DNA of 64,000 nt from positions 36,863,301-36,927,300 of the forward strand of contig CM042535.1 of assembly GCA_023630585.1 (NCBI GenBank), written 5' to 3'. Of the stretch, positions 26,101 through 40,148 are shown one piece after another; position 1 is the first letter of the stretch; each line of letters starts with the position of its first letter. Position numbers and translations under genes: made by a program. This DNA is from Cranoglanis bouderius. Its lineage: Eukaryota; Chordata; Actinopteri; Siluriformes; Cranoglanididae. The notes below the pieces were generated by a model that saw nothing but the letters and a program-made list of their open reading frames with translations, made no database searches and had not been told where the DNA came from.

Positions 26101-28041
26101 TCTGTTCAGGTTTTGGGACCAGAGCTAACACTGTCAAATGCGTGTTAAAACCTGATTGGCTGATTCGTATTTGTATCTGGACGCAGTCGTGCACTGTAAC
26201 TTTAAAGGAAGAGTTCGGCAAGAGGATGTTTCCCCCCCTAACCCCATGCCGGATTTGTCTTTTTAGGTCTCTAGGATTAACCCCTGTTGACTTTGCTTAT
26301 TAAGAAAGAGATACAGTTCCTTAATAATCCAAGCTTCATATTTGCTGATCTAATGTGTGTACGTGTGCGATTTTTATTATTTTTCTTTCACCCCCCCCTC
26401 CCACCTGCTTCATATGCATCCTGTAATAATGGGTTCTGAGAGAGAGAGAGCCTTGCCAACGGCGGCTACATTAGAGAGAGGGGAAAAATGGACAAATTAA
26501 AATCTTAAAGCGCCATTATTTAATTACCCCAATGGCTGTGGATTTGGGGGGGGTCCGTGTGTGTGTGTGTGCGTGTGTCGACGAGGGCAATAGAGAGGGC
26601 AGGATTATTCTGGTTTTTCAATTTGCAGAACCCCCGGCTGCCCCCCTGCCTTAAACACACACACACACACACAAACACACGCTTGCTCGCTTCACCCCCT
26701 TCCTCACCCAACCGCTGGAAGATAAAATGGCATTATGGTAAATTCCACTTAATGACAAATTTTTAATTTGGTGAACACAACCTTCACCAACCCCCCAGCC
26801 CCCCCACCCACCCCCGTGTGTGTGTGTTTGTGTGTGTTTCTGTGTGTTTCTGTGTGTTTGTGAGGGAGTATGAATGAAGACTAATTACAGTGCGGATGGG
26901 TTCGGGAAAAAAGAAAGGCGCTCTTGCTTTTCTCCAGCCGCCGCGATAAGGGAAAGGAAACGTAGCAGATTAACGCCGCTGTTTATCTCCCGCTGTATAA
27001 TAACAATAATAACAATCATGAAAATTCGATCTGCCCCCTCAGCCCCGATAGGAGAACGCTCCCACTGGAGAATTTTCATCAAAATGAAATTGAAGTCGCA
27101 AGCCAGCGGTTTTTATTAAAACAGTTCTCTCGCTGCGGTTTCCGAGAGAGCGATACACGACCCAGGTCTCATCGGTGTTTGGGGTTACTTTCTGATTTTT
27201 ATTGCTCGTAAATGCATCTGCATCAATGTAAAATATCTACAGTGCGATAATTGTACAACCTGAGATGAGGTGTCTTAACGTAAAACGTTATTAGTGTCAG
27301 CATTTAGACAAAGTCAAAGCTGGTTCGCGTTGGACAAAAGTTCACCGTGAACTCTGGAACATCATGAAGGCGGCCATCTTGGACAATCACTTTTCCTCGT
27401 GTTAATGCAGTTTGGTATCCTTCTACCCCCTAGGTCCCTGGTTGCCGTAATGTTTGTCAGTTTTGGCGGTCATATTACGCCATCACCGCCACCACAGTTA
27501 TACCTCGCACTTGGCCAGTAGCCTTTCCTCGTAATCGGGTTCATTCTTACCCAAATATATACAATAATCTCTGAAACTTCTTTGTTCTGATTTATGTATT
27601 AATCGTTAATCATTAGCTCAGCACGCGCAAAAAGTGTATGCGTTTCGTGTTTGCCAACTCCCATGCGACCCACACACACACGCGCGCACACACTCTCTCT
27701 CGTTCCCTGTCACTCGCCCGTCCGCCGCGTGATTGGAGCATACGGTTGCCGTGCGGTTGCCGTGCCGCGCCCCCGCTGGGCCGTAATTGGTCTCCCACTG
27801 CGCCGTGCGCAGAAACACTGTTTTGATTGACAACCCTGGCCACCTGCCCCACTCCGCCCAACCCCGGGGTTTAAAACGCAGGGTCACGGAGTGCCCCGAG
27901 CACGGCGGTACCCACCGGCATTCTGGGTAGATTTGGCCCTGTGCCCTGATTTTGTAGTAATGAAGGAACGGTGATCGTCAGAGTCTGGTTAGGGGACCGA
28001 GAACAAGCTGCACTGTATGTCTTTATAGATGTCGCTCGAGG

Positions 28042-28081
<40 letters not shown>

Positions 28082-28421
28082 ACACTCGTCTATTAGTATC
28101 TATGAGGCATTTCTGACTGCAGACAAATAATACTGAATGTATACTGTACTGATGATCAGATATACAATACTATATTGCAATGTATGTCCTATTAAAACAA
28201 TATTGTTATCATGGAAACTTCCGGAAGTCGTCACTGGTCCTGTGTTTCATGCAGACAAATTCTGCATTCTTGCTCTGGTGTGTGGAACAGTGTGTTAAAT
28301 CCAAGTGATAACCATGTAATCCAATATTAATTACAAAAACAGCAGCATCGAAAGCATACAGTAAAACTTTAGCAGCCATGCGATAATTTATTCAGATAGG
28401 GGAAAGAAAAGAAGTATATAT

Positions 28422-28480
<59 letters not shown>

Positions 28481-28711
28481 ACTGACAGTACCGAGCGAGT
28501 AACGTGGGATAAATAGAGATGTCAGTGTAATCCATGTAACTCGGTTCCTTAGTGGTGCTTCAAACATGATGTGAGAGAGAGAGAGAGAGAGAGAGGTAAA
28601 GTGAAACATGCTGTAATCCATAATCAGGCTGTACATCTATCGATCGGTGGTGAGAGTGGAAAAAAAAACAAACAACAACCTTAGTCTCTCTATCTGTGAA
28701 AGTGTGAAGTA

Positions 28712-28771
<60 letters not shown>

Positions 28772-29038
28772 CATTGCTACACGCCGCTCGGTTTTCACGC
28801 TCCCACTCTCCACTGCTCACCTAGCTCGCTGCGGTGTGATCACGGACCATGATGCATTTCACCGCACTGATTTGCATGGCACCTTCCGATTGGCCCGAGG
28901 AAACGGTGGATCCTGCGACCTGAAAGTGCGAAGTGGTACATGATATACTGTACATTACACCTTTCGGGCCGGGAAGGCTCGCGCGCCAGCGTGTTCTCGT
29001 TTCGACTCTTCGTTCAAACGAGCCACCGTTTCTGGGGA

Positions 29039-29077
<39 letters not shown>

Positions 29078-29774
29078 CATTAGAATTTAAAGCGTGTAAA
29101 TTTAAATGAGTCTATTAGCAGTAGACATTCTGTGTGGATAGATGGATAGATGGATAGATAGATAGACTGATAGATGGATGAGAAGTACATTGTTTGCAAC
29201 ATCACATGAAAATGAACCATTTGGTTCGGCTTCCTATCCGTCTATTCACTATACCCGCTCACTACATAGGGTATGACGTAGTGCATGTCATGTAATATCA
29301 CGTCTGAGATGCTCTTTTTTGTTTTTGTTTTTGTTTTTTTTTTAGTGAAAAGTGTGCCGGAAATGACAGATTTATTTATTCAGACGCGTCACGTGAGTCA
29401 TTTAGCCGAAGAGACAAAACAAAACCATGGGATTCTTAAACATCCCCATTTGTTTTGTCTTGTATATTATATGGTAAATATTCCGAACGAATATCCGAAA
29501 CCTGACGGACGAAAGCAAGCGGTCGTGACCGCAGGCTGTAAAAATAGGAACAGGCATGCATAGAGGATCGAATTTTATTTCCACGGAAAGGAAATGAAGG
29601 CGCGAGGCGTGTAAAGGTCCGCACTTCTTGCTCCAGGTTCGAGCGATGGAGGGAACGGATCCGAAAGGAAGGAAAGAGGAGTGAGGAGAGACGGGAGTGA
29701 GGGATACGAGGGAGAGAATTTACACAGAGCAGAAAGGAAGAAGGAGATGCCTTTGCTCAAGCAAGCGTCCGTGC

Positions 29775-29841
<67 letters not shown>

Positions 29842-30587
29842 TGTCTACCACCCTTTGATTAGATTAAGGTCTGAATGGCAGCGTAATGCGTTTGCTCCGT
29901 GGTCCATGGCAGCGCCGCTGACCCCCCTGTGTCTGCCTCTCCGGGGGTCTTTCACCTCAACATTTACAACCAGTGGAGTGTGTCTGAAAGTGTGTGTGTG
30001 TGTGTCTGAGAGTGTGTGTGAGTGTGTGTGCGTGCGTACTCGCATGTGCATATACGTCAGGTATACACAACCTGTTGTTTTAACTTATACAGAAATCACG
30101 AGGACGCTTTTCTCCCTGTTTTTGTTTTTGCTTGTAATATAATGTATACACAACTCTGCCTCTAAACTTTAGGCCACGCCTCCTACCTGAGTCTGACCCT
30201 GGTGCTCAGTAACTGATTGGTAGCTACAGCCACACCGTTTTGTCCCTTTTTTAAACTTTTTTTTAAAATAAATAAATTTTTATAGACGTGCGTCCGAAAG
30301 CAGAGTCGCTGAAACGACTTGCGCCTCTCGAACGAGTCACTTCCTCGGCGGCGGCGTTGCAGACGCTCGTTTTCGAACCGAACTGTTACGTTACGTCTGG
30401 ATCCGTGTGGAAGCGTTCGATCCCACCTTTCAGTTGCTCTGTCTCGCCCCCTCGTCCCTTCATCCCCTCGTTTCCTCCCTCCATTGTCCCCTCGCTCTGT
30501 GTTAATCTGACTCTCTGTCTCGCTTCCGCTGCCTTTTGTCCCCCAAAAACTGGTTAAGGTGGTGCGTGTGTCTGTGTGTGTCTGTGC

Positions 30588-30652
<65 letters not shown>

Positions 30653-30748
30653 GACTTTGATCAGGTTTTGGGGTGAAACCCCCCGGTCGTGGTCTGGAAG
30701 GCCACGGTTACACTTGAGGGAGGTTGTTATGGGAGACAGAGGGGATTT

Positions 30749-30786
<38 letters not shown>

Positions 30787-32096
30787 TTACATGCACCATT
30801 GCTTTGATCCTTTCCCTCTGTTTAACCTGAATTTCTGTGAACACCTATACACACTTACACACACACAGGAGTGTGATGCAGTTCCTGTTAAGAAATTTCT
30901 AGAACCTTGTCGTATGTTCCGAGACGCTTTTCTGCTCAGCACGGCTGTAAACAGTGGTTATTTGAGTTACTGTACACTTCCTGGTCGTTCTCCTCTGACC
31001 CCTCCCTCACCCCCTCAGAACCGCTGCTTACCGGATGTTTTTTGTTTTCCGCACCACTCCGTGTAAACTCTAGAGACTGTCGTTGGCTGATTGGATAATT
31101 GATCAGATGTTAATTAATGTTAACTAAATATATCACTCACTGTCTGATTTCTCACTTCATCTCTTTTTTTCCTCTTGTATGTATTTCAATTTTGTTGTCT
31201 GTCTCTCTCTCTCTCCCTCTCTCTCTCTCTCTCCCCCCCCCTTCTTTTTTTATTTTACCGTTCTCTTTCTTTTCTGTCTCAGTCTCTCTCTCACTCTCCT
31301 TTCTTTATCTCTCTGTCTCTGTGCCTCTTTCTTTCTCTCTTGTCTCTCTTTTCCTCTCACTCTTTCTCTCTTGTCTCTCTTTTTCTCTCACTCTTTCTCT
31401 GTCTCTCTTATTCCGTCAAATTGTCTCTCACTCGTTTCTTTTCTGTCTCGCTATAGTTCTCTGTCTCTCTTTCTCTGACTCTCTCTCTTTATTCTGTCTC
31501 ACTCTCCTTTCTTTCTTTCTTTCTTTCTACCATTCTTTCTCTCTCTCATTTCGTTTTTCATCCTCTCTCCCCCTTTTTATTTTTACGTTCTCTTTCTTAT
31601 TCTGTCTCAGTCTCTCTCTCTCACTCTCCTTTCTTTACCTCTCTGTCTCTGTGCCTCTTTCTTTCTCTCTTGTCTCTCTTTTTCCCTCTTTCTTTCTCTC
31701 TTGTCTCTCTTTTTCCCTCACTCTTTCTCTCTTGTCTCTCTTTTTCTCTCACTCTTTCTCTCTTGTCTCTCTTTTTCCCTCACTCTTTCTCTCTTGTCTC
31801 TCTTTTTCTCTCACTCTTTCTCTCTTGTCTCTCTTTTTCCCTCTTTCTTTCTCTCTTGTCTCTCTTTTTCTCTCACTCTTGTCTCTCTTTTTCTCTCACT
31901 CTTTCTCTCTTGTCTCTCTTTTTCTCTCACTCTTTCTCTCTTGTCTCTCTTTTTCTCTCACTCTTTCTCTGTCTCTCTTATTCCGTCAAATTGTCTCTCA
32001 CTCGTTTCTTTTCTGTCTCGCTTCAGTTCTCTGTCTCTCTCTGTCTCTCTTTCTCTGACTCTCTCTCTTTATCCTGTCTCATTCTGTCTCACTCTC

Positions 32097-32158
<62 letters not shown>

Positions 32159-32792
32159 ACCATTCTTTCTCTCTCTCATTTCGTTTTTCATCTTATTCTG
32201 TCTCAGTCTCTCTCTCTCACTCTCCTTTCTTTACCTCTGTCTATCTCTCTTTCCTCTCACGCTGTCTCTCTGTCTCTCTTTTTGTCTCATTCTCCCTCGC
32301 TCTTCTTTCTTTCGCTCTGTCTCTCTCAGTTCAGTTTCCTCTCTCTGTCTCTCACTCTTTCTCTCCGTCTCTCTTATTGTGACTCATTCTCTGACTGATT
32401 TCTTTTCTGTCTCTCTCTCTCTCTCTCTCTCTTTCTCTCCTAATTTTTCTGCTCTCACCCTTTTTACCTCACTGTCTTTCTTCTTTTCTCACTTGCTCTC
32501 CATCTTTCTTTTTGTCTTTCTGCCTTTTCGTGCCCTCTCCACCCCGTGTTCAGATGTGGTATTAACAAGCATCTCAGACACACACAGCTACGTTACAATT
32601 GTGATGTTAATGCTACCTTCTCTCCGTCTCCGCGTGTGATCAGATGCTTCTCTTGTAGGAGCATTTCAGGTAACACACACACACACTCACACACACACAC
32701 ACACACACAGGGCTAAGAGCTAGCGCTTATGCTTAATTAGCGTCTGGGGCGCAGTGCTGGGGTTCTCGGAGGAGTGTGTGACACACGGCAGC

Positions 32793-32880
<88 letters not shown>

Positions 32881-35800
32881 TACTCAGCGAGCAGGAACAC
32901 AGTGAGTTGTGTTTGTGTAGCTTTATATTAATTAGCGTACCGAGGGGACTGACACACAACATCTGTCACTATTCCCCCGCTATCACTCCACTCTTCATCC
33001 CTCGCTTCTTCTCTTTCTCTTCCCTTTCATCTCACTGGAGATCTCTCTCACGCTCTGTCTCACTCTTTCTGTCTAACTCTGTCTCTCTCTCTTCATCTCT
33101 CTGTTTCTCTCTGTCTCTCTCTCTCCGTCTCTCTATTTCTCTCTGTCTCTCTCTCTCTTCGTCTCACTATTTCTCTCTCTGTCGCTCTCGCTTCATCTCT
33201 CTGTCTCTCTCTGTCACTCTCTCTCTGTCGCTCTCTCTCTCATCTCTCTGTCGCTCTCTCTCTCATCTCTCTGTCGCTCTCTCTGTCTCTCTCTCTCTGT
33301 CGCTCTCTCTCTCTCTCTGTCACTCTCTCTCATCTCTCTGTCGCTCTCTCTCATCTCTCTGTCGCTCTCTCTCTCGTCTCTCTATTGCTCTCTCTCTCAT
33401 CTCTCTCTGTCATCTCTCTGTCGCTCTCTCATCTCTCTATTGCTCTCTCTGTCTCTCTCTCTCTCTGTCGCTCTCTCTCTGTCGCTCTCTCTCTCATCTC
33501 TCTATTGCTCTCTCTGTCTCTCTCTCTCTCTCTCTCTCGCTCTCTCTCTGTCGCTCTCTCTGTCTCTCTCTCTCTCTGTCGCTCTCTCTCTCTCTCTGTC
33601 GCTCTCTCTCTCTCACCTCTCTGTCCCTCTCTCATCTCTCTCTGTCGCTCTCTCTCATCTCTCTGTCGCTCTCTCTCATCTCTCTGTCGCTCTCTCTGTC
33701 TCTCTCTCTGTCGCTCTCTCTCTCTCTCTCTGTCGCTCTCTCTCTCATCTCTCTGTCGCTCTCTCTCTCTCTCTCTCTGTCGCTCTCTCTCTCATCTCTC
33801 TGTCGCTCTCTCTCTCAGTCGCTCTCTCTCTCTCTGTCGCTCTCTCTCTCATCTCTCTGTCGCTCTCTCTCTCATCTCTCTATTGCTCTCTCTCTCTCTC
33901 TCTGTCACTCTCTCTTCATCTCTGTATTTTTCTCTCTGTCTCTCTCTCTGTCGCTCTCTCTTCATCTCTCTATTTCTCTTTCTGTCTCTCGCTCTCTTCA
34001 TCTCTGTATTTTTCTCTCTGTCTCTCTCTCTGTCGCTCTCTCTTCATCTCTCTCTCCCCCCCCGTCTGTCTGTATCTGCCTCTCTCTATAGCCAGGCTGT
34101 GGTTGCTGAGTCAGTACCTTGTCACATTGTTCCTCCGCTTGTTGTCTCTGATTGTGCTCAGGTATTCTGCTGTTATAATCGTGGTTTACTTTGGTTTTGT
34201 GTTCTCATTCGGTTGGGCCGGATCCTGTGGATGAGGGTGTCAGTGTCCCGAGGCTGATTATGGTTAGTTGAGGACGCCATCTGGTCCACTTGCTTTGTTT
34301 TTGGTTTGCAGATCCTGTGTTTTATCAATCGGTTCTTTTTCTGTAACGGGGTCGTCTAATGGGTTTGGGTCTTTACCAACTGTATGTTCCACATGGGTCA
34401 TGTTTTCATATATTTGGGGTTTGTTCTGGGTTCATTTTCATTTAGCTATAAAGTGATCCTTCCAGGTGTCTCCGTTTTGTATGTCTGTTTGTTCATGTTG
34501 TTTTTTTATTCGGTAAATTCCGACTGTCCCAGAAACCGTTAGCATTTACAGATTTTTCAGTAGTTTTTAGCTGATTTCGGATGTACTGTTCTCTCTTCCT
34601 TCTGAGTGTATTTTTGTACCGTTTAAGTTCCTCGCAGTACTTATACTTTTCCGTGCTGTTTTGGGCCCATCTGTAGTTTTCTCTAGTGTTCTACAGCTTA
34701 CTGGGCTGCGAATGTATACACAGTAATTTGGGTTGTTAGTGGTTTGACTGTGAATGCCTCGAAAGAGAATGGATCCAAGTCTGTAATCATGTAATCATCG
34801 ACCATGAAATGAATTAAAGGTGGTACCTTCCAAGAGAGTCTCCTCTCACCCTACCGTTGACAAGGTACAGACCAAGGCTTCGACAGAGCTCGGTCAGAAG
34901 ATTCCCATTTTTTATTCACTTGGTCACTAGAGTTATTCCTTGGGAAGTTTACTATGTTTCGTGGGAAGCTCTGTCCAAAGATGTAGTTTATTCCCGTTAT
35001 CTGCGGTATCTCGGGCGGAGGCCCTGTTCTACCATTTAGATCCCCACATATCAACACACTTCCGTGGGCCTGGAAGTGGTTAATTTGACTATGGAGAGAG
35101 TCTCAGAGATGTCTTCAGTATAGTATGGAGATTCCGAGGGAGGAATATAAAGAGCTTCTTTTGATTGGCTAAGGTGTTTGTTGATTTGGAGCCAGATGTG
35201 TTATTCTTCTTTGTATTTATCAGTTTCTACTTTGTTCCGGATATATGATGCCCCCTGAATCTCTCCCAAGTGTGATTCTTTTATGTTTTCTGGAGGATAT
35301 AGATATTTAATGGTAACCTGAGGGACAGAGAGTGACTTCGTCAGTTCTGCACCATGTCTCTTGTTCATTGTGATGGTTAACGATTTCATTTGCTCAAGAA
35401 GTTTAACAAATTCAACCTTAACAGAGTAATACAGACCCAATTCTAACTAAGACTGTGTATATTTTTTTTTAATCTGTTTTACTCATGACTACTGGTCCAG
35501 CCGTGCGCATACAAGTCTGAGCAGGTCCTTATGCTCAGGCCGGCGGGGGTGTGAGTGTGGACCAGGCTCCTGCTCTGTTGAGGTGCTGTTGCTCCCAAGG
35601 GAAAGGGGTCTGGGGTGCAAGGTGTTGGTGCTGGTGGTAGAGTGCAGGGTGTGGAGGTCCAGTCTGTGGGCGGTGGGGTCCAGGATGCAGGGGGGCAGGA
35701 TGGGGCAGGATGTGGGTGGCGGAGCCCGGGGTGGGGGCGGGGGTGTGGGGGCACGGGGGCACAGCTACCTGACGATAGGATGTAGGCCTTTGGCTGGGGG

Positions 35801-35890
35801 CTGGAGTGTAGAGCTCAGCTGAGTGTGGAGAGACGATGCTCTGTAGTGCTGTTGGGTTGAAACGTCTGTCTGTCTGTCTCTCACTCTCTA

Positions 35891-35925
<35 letters not shown>

Positions 35926-36140
35926 CTGTTGTTTTCTTTCTCAGGTGCCCTCTTAAATACTATTGCACTGTTTTCCCAGTTCTCTCTCCTTTTTTTCATT
36001 CTCTCTCTCATTCTTTATCTTGCTCTTTCTATTGCTTTCTTGCTCGTCCATCGTTTTGTCTCAGTCTGCCTCACTCTTTAACTCATCTCTCTAGCACCAC
36101 TTGTGGTAGGGGGGAGGGACGACCCATCGCCTGGGTCAGT

Positions 36141-36219
<79 letters not shown>

Positions 36220-36304
36220 AAAGATGTCAGAGGCCAGTTTTGCCGTGTACATTCGATTTGATATTAGACGTGCGAGGCGACTTGCTCGCTGTGATGGTCA
36301 TAGC

Positions 36305-36368
<64 letters not shown>

Positions 36369-36483
36369 GGTGTCACTGTGAATAGCCGTGGCCGGATTAT
36401 CATACCGAGCTCCTCCTCTCCCTCGCTCCGTGTGATTGCTGGCCCGTGACTGACGAGACGGATCCCCCCACATCATAATGCGG

Positions 36484-36547
<64 letters not shown>

Positions 36548-36646
36548 CAGAGACAGAGGGGAAAAGCGGGATATCGGGATTAAAGGAAATGTTTCCTGTC
36601 TATTGTAGTGGGGGCCTTTAGGGGTGTGTGTGAGGGGCACTAGGGC

Positions 36647-36681
<35 letters not shown>

Positions 36682-36971
36682 GACAATTTGCATGATAAAT
36701 CCCGCCACGCTCAAACTTCCTGAACACGACATAGCCACGTCCAGCCTCAACCTGTGGTGCATTATGGGTATTTTACACCATCGCGTGGACTCTTAAAGTG
36801 CCGCAGTGCATCATGGGATGTCATTGCGTATTCTCCATGATGATTTTTGACTAGTTTGGAAAGAAATTTAGAAACATGATATCTATCTATTTATTTATTT
36901 ATTTATTTAGCTTTATTAGCCACCTTCGCACAATTTTAGAATGCTAACACAAACACTTATGCAAATGAGAG

Positions 36972-37008
<37 letters not shown>

Positions 37009-37139
37009 GTACAGCCATGCAGCTGTGTATCAGTGTACTAACTGTCTCTCTCTTAAGTCAGTCTCTAGAGATTTACAGTATATAAATACGGACAAATCGG
37101 GGAGTTGGCCTTCCTGAAAACACAAACACACACACACAA

Positions 37140-37180
<41 letters not shown>

Positions 37181-39122
37181 CACATTAAAAGTAATCACTA
37201 TATGTACAGTACTGATCACCTGTTTCCTTCTCTCTCTCTCTCTCTCTCTCTCTCTTTTCCTCTGTAGAGTTTGTCAGTGTCGGAGGCGACGTGCAGGACT
37301 GGGCCGTCTCGGACAAAGACAAGGAGGTACGAGCTCACGTTTATTCACGTTTCTCAGCACACACTCGCACAAACCTCTACCAGAACATCGGTACAGAATG
37401 TAGTAACGGGAATAATAATAATAAACAATTAGGTGTTCAATTTGTACTGAAGCCTTGAAGTCCCCACGAAACCAAAATTGACGTTTTTTATGGATTTTAT
37501 TATGAATATCTCAGCCTTAAGGTGATCTATAAGCTAGTGTACTGCAGAACGGTAACAGAATTCGCATTTAGAAGATTCGAAATTCCCAACAATTTCGACG
37601 ACCTCATTCTGCACTTCAGCTTCTCGTCAGATTTTCCATCCAATCAAACGCTCTCTAGAGTCTCAAGTGTCCCGCCCCAAATATTACAAGAAAATCCACA
37701 GGTACGGCTGTGAGATAAGATAAACGCTATTGGCTATTTAAAAAGGGGGAGGAGCTACTCGATAGGTCCTTTACGGGGATTTTAACAATGTTAGTAATGT
37801 AAGTCGAGAGTATTTTAATTTTTTAAAATCAATGCCCGGTTAAGTGCTTAGGTTCGATAAGACGAGTAAATAAATCAAAATTCGTGTTTCCAAACATTAC
37901 CTGGATGTCTTACGAAGATAAAGCTTGTGATCAGGGGGCGTGGCCTGACAGAACCTGTAGAATAAGCCCCGCCACCCCGACTCTGACCTCATACACCTTC
38001 TCTGAAAGGTCCGTTACTGCTTTACGGTTTACACTTCACGCAGAATTGATAACTCGTATGCACCTCATGTTGGTGTAATTTCAGTATTCGCGTCCATGAA
38101 GCCGGATATTCTGCACAAACACTCTCCATCCGGAGTGTAGAGCAGTGCACTGTGGGTAAAAACGTACCTGAATCAAATAGCTCTGATTGGGACTGGAGTC
38201 AGCTGAGGTGATCTTAAAGCTAGCCGTCTGATGATTAGACTAGCGTGTCTGTTGAGATAAACCATAACAACCAGTTTGATGATGTGTGTTTGTGTGTGTT
38301 TGTGTGTATGTGCAGGCTCAGATTTGCAACAAAGGCGGCAGCTTGAGGCGCGTCTCGAATCGCTACTACACCGAGAAGACGGTCACCTGCCGCAACTGCA
38401 ACAAGCTCGGCCACCTCTCCAAAAACTGCCCCACTCCCAAGGTACTACATTACCCACAATCCCACACTGACGACCAAGGCTGCGCTCCATTCTGCAACGA
38501 GGTAACGAAGCCTGTAAGAGCACTTTCTCAGGCGGGCGCACCAGAGGCAGCTATTTGTGCGGTCGTTCCAAATGGGACCTTACAAAATACTCGTTAGAGA
38601 ACAATCGACGGAGACTTCGCCTCGGCACCGTTACCTAGGATGAAAATGTTACGATTATTAATAGGAAATTGTAGCGAAGCGGTTGTCGAATTCGCGCTCG
38701 GAGTCGTCGGCACGAGTTCAATATTTAAAATAGCACTTGATCCAGCACATTAAAACTAGTAGAACAAGACCAGGTTGCCTCCATCTCTAACAAGTCTAGT
38801 CCTTTCAGACATTTGACCTTACCGTGACCTTGACCTTGTCTGGATCAATCCTATAACCTAATCAGTTCGTCTGCAGGTTGCAGTGACAGTTCCGTATAAA
38901 TAGATCCTACAAACATTCAACCTCTCGCACTTGAGCTGTCGCGCTTACGGGTATCTCAGACGGGCGCCTTGAGCTTTTATCATTTCCCCAGGCAACAGTC
39001 CGTCGTTCATGCACTCCCCTCTGTTTGTTTGTAAATAGCTGACAGCATTAGGGAAGTTTATGCTGTTCAGTCAGTTTGCTCGGTACGGGATTCAGACTCG
39101 GCGACTCAAGTAACAAAAGTCA

Positions 39123-39196
<74 letters not shown>

Positions 39197-39718
39197 TATA
39201 AAATAGCACTTGATCCAGCACGTGTGAGCCATTAAAATAAATAGAACTCGACGCCTATATTATTAGACATAATTTGGTCCTCGAGTTAAGCAACGTTTCT
39301 TCCGACATTGTCAATATTAACCTCGCGTCTGTTTTCAGTCTCGCACATGACTTCTGAACAGCGATTAAGTTTGAGGTCAGAATAGCGATGCGCACAATTT
39401 CGGGATTAAGGCCTCGTTATGAGCGCTTAACTCAACCCCGAATACCCAGGTAATTAAATTAAAATGACGACGTTGCAAATGGCGGTCGGTTTTAAACCTG
39501 ACATACGGAGCCCCATCACTGGTGTGACTGGACGGAGCAGGGGGTAGGGTGTAGTGATGTTCACTTCAGAATGGAGCGCAGCCCAAATTTTATATAACCT
39601 ACGCATTTGACATAACATGCAACAGAACATGATTTTTTTTTTAATCTGTATTGAATAATAGGTGAAGTAAAGTAAATACTTATTAGTAACCCTGACTCTA
39701 TTTCACATATTTTTTTTG

Positions 39719-39792
<74 letters not shown>

Positions 39793-40088
39793 AGGTGCTG
39801 TGTTGTTCGCTATGTGGTCTTCAGGGCCATTTCGTGAAGAGCTGTCCGAACCGCCACTGCTCGAACTGCTCTCTCCCAGGTCACACGTACGACGACTGTC
39901 TGGAGAGAGCGTACTGGCACAAACGCTGCCACCGCTGCGCCATGACCGGCCACTTCGCCGACGTGAGTTACAACATGACACCCACGTTACACCAGGAATT
40001 ACACGTGACATCGGATTCCAACCCGGAGAGCAAAGGGTTATGCGCTGTGTGTTTGATTCAGAGTGTGATAGTGATAGTTAGTTTCTTG

Positions 40089-40148
<60 letters not shown>

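Larger units (their letters stand above)
9914..37267 (+). other. zcchc7 intron 2, 27.4 kb
   Basis: A phase 1 intron between GTGAGT at 9914 and CTCTGTAG at 37267. It contains most of the repeats and candidate regulatory islands listed separately. No additional protein-coding gene was recognised on either strand apart from retrotransposon remains. Confidence 0.9.

Noticed and set aside
31117..34257. Frames of 240-445 residues rich in Ser and Leu
   Set aside because: They are translations of C/T repeats open in several phases at once; no domain or start context supports them.
35479..36011. Proline-rich - strand frame as a host gene
   Set aside because: It immediately precedes LINE endonuclease sequence in the same orientation and ends in dinucleotide repeats, so retrotransposon origin is more likely.
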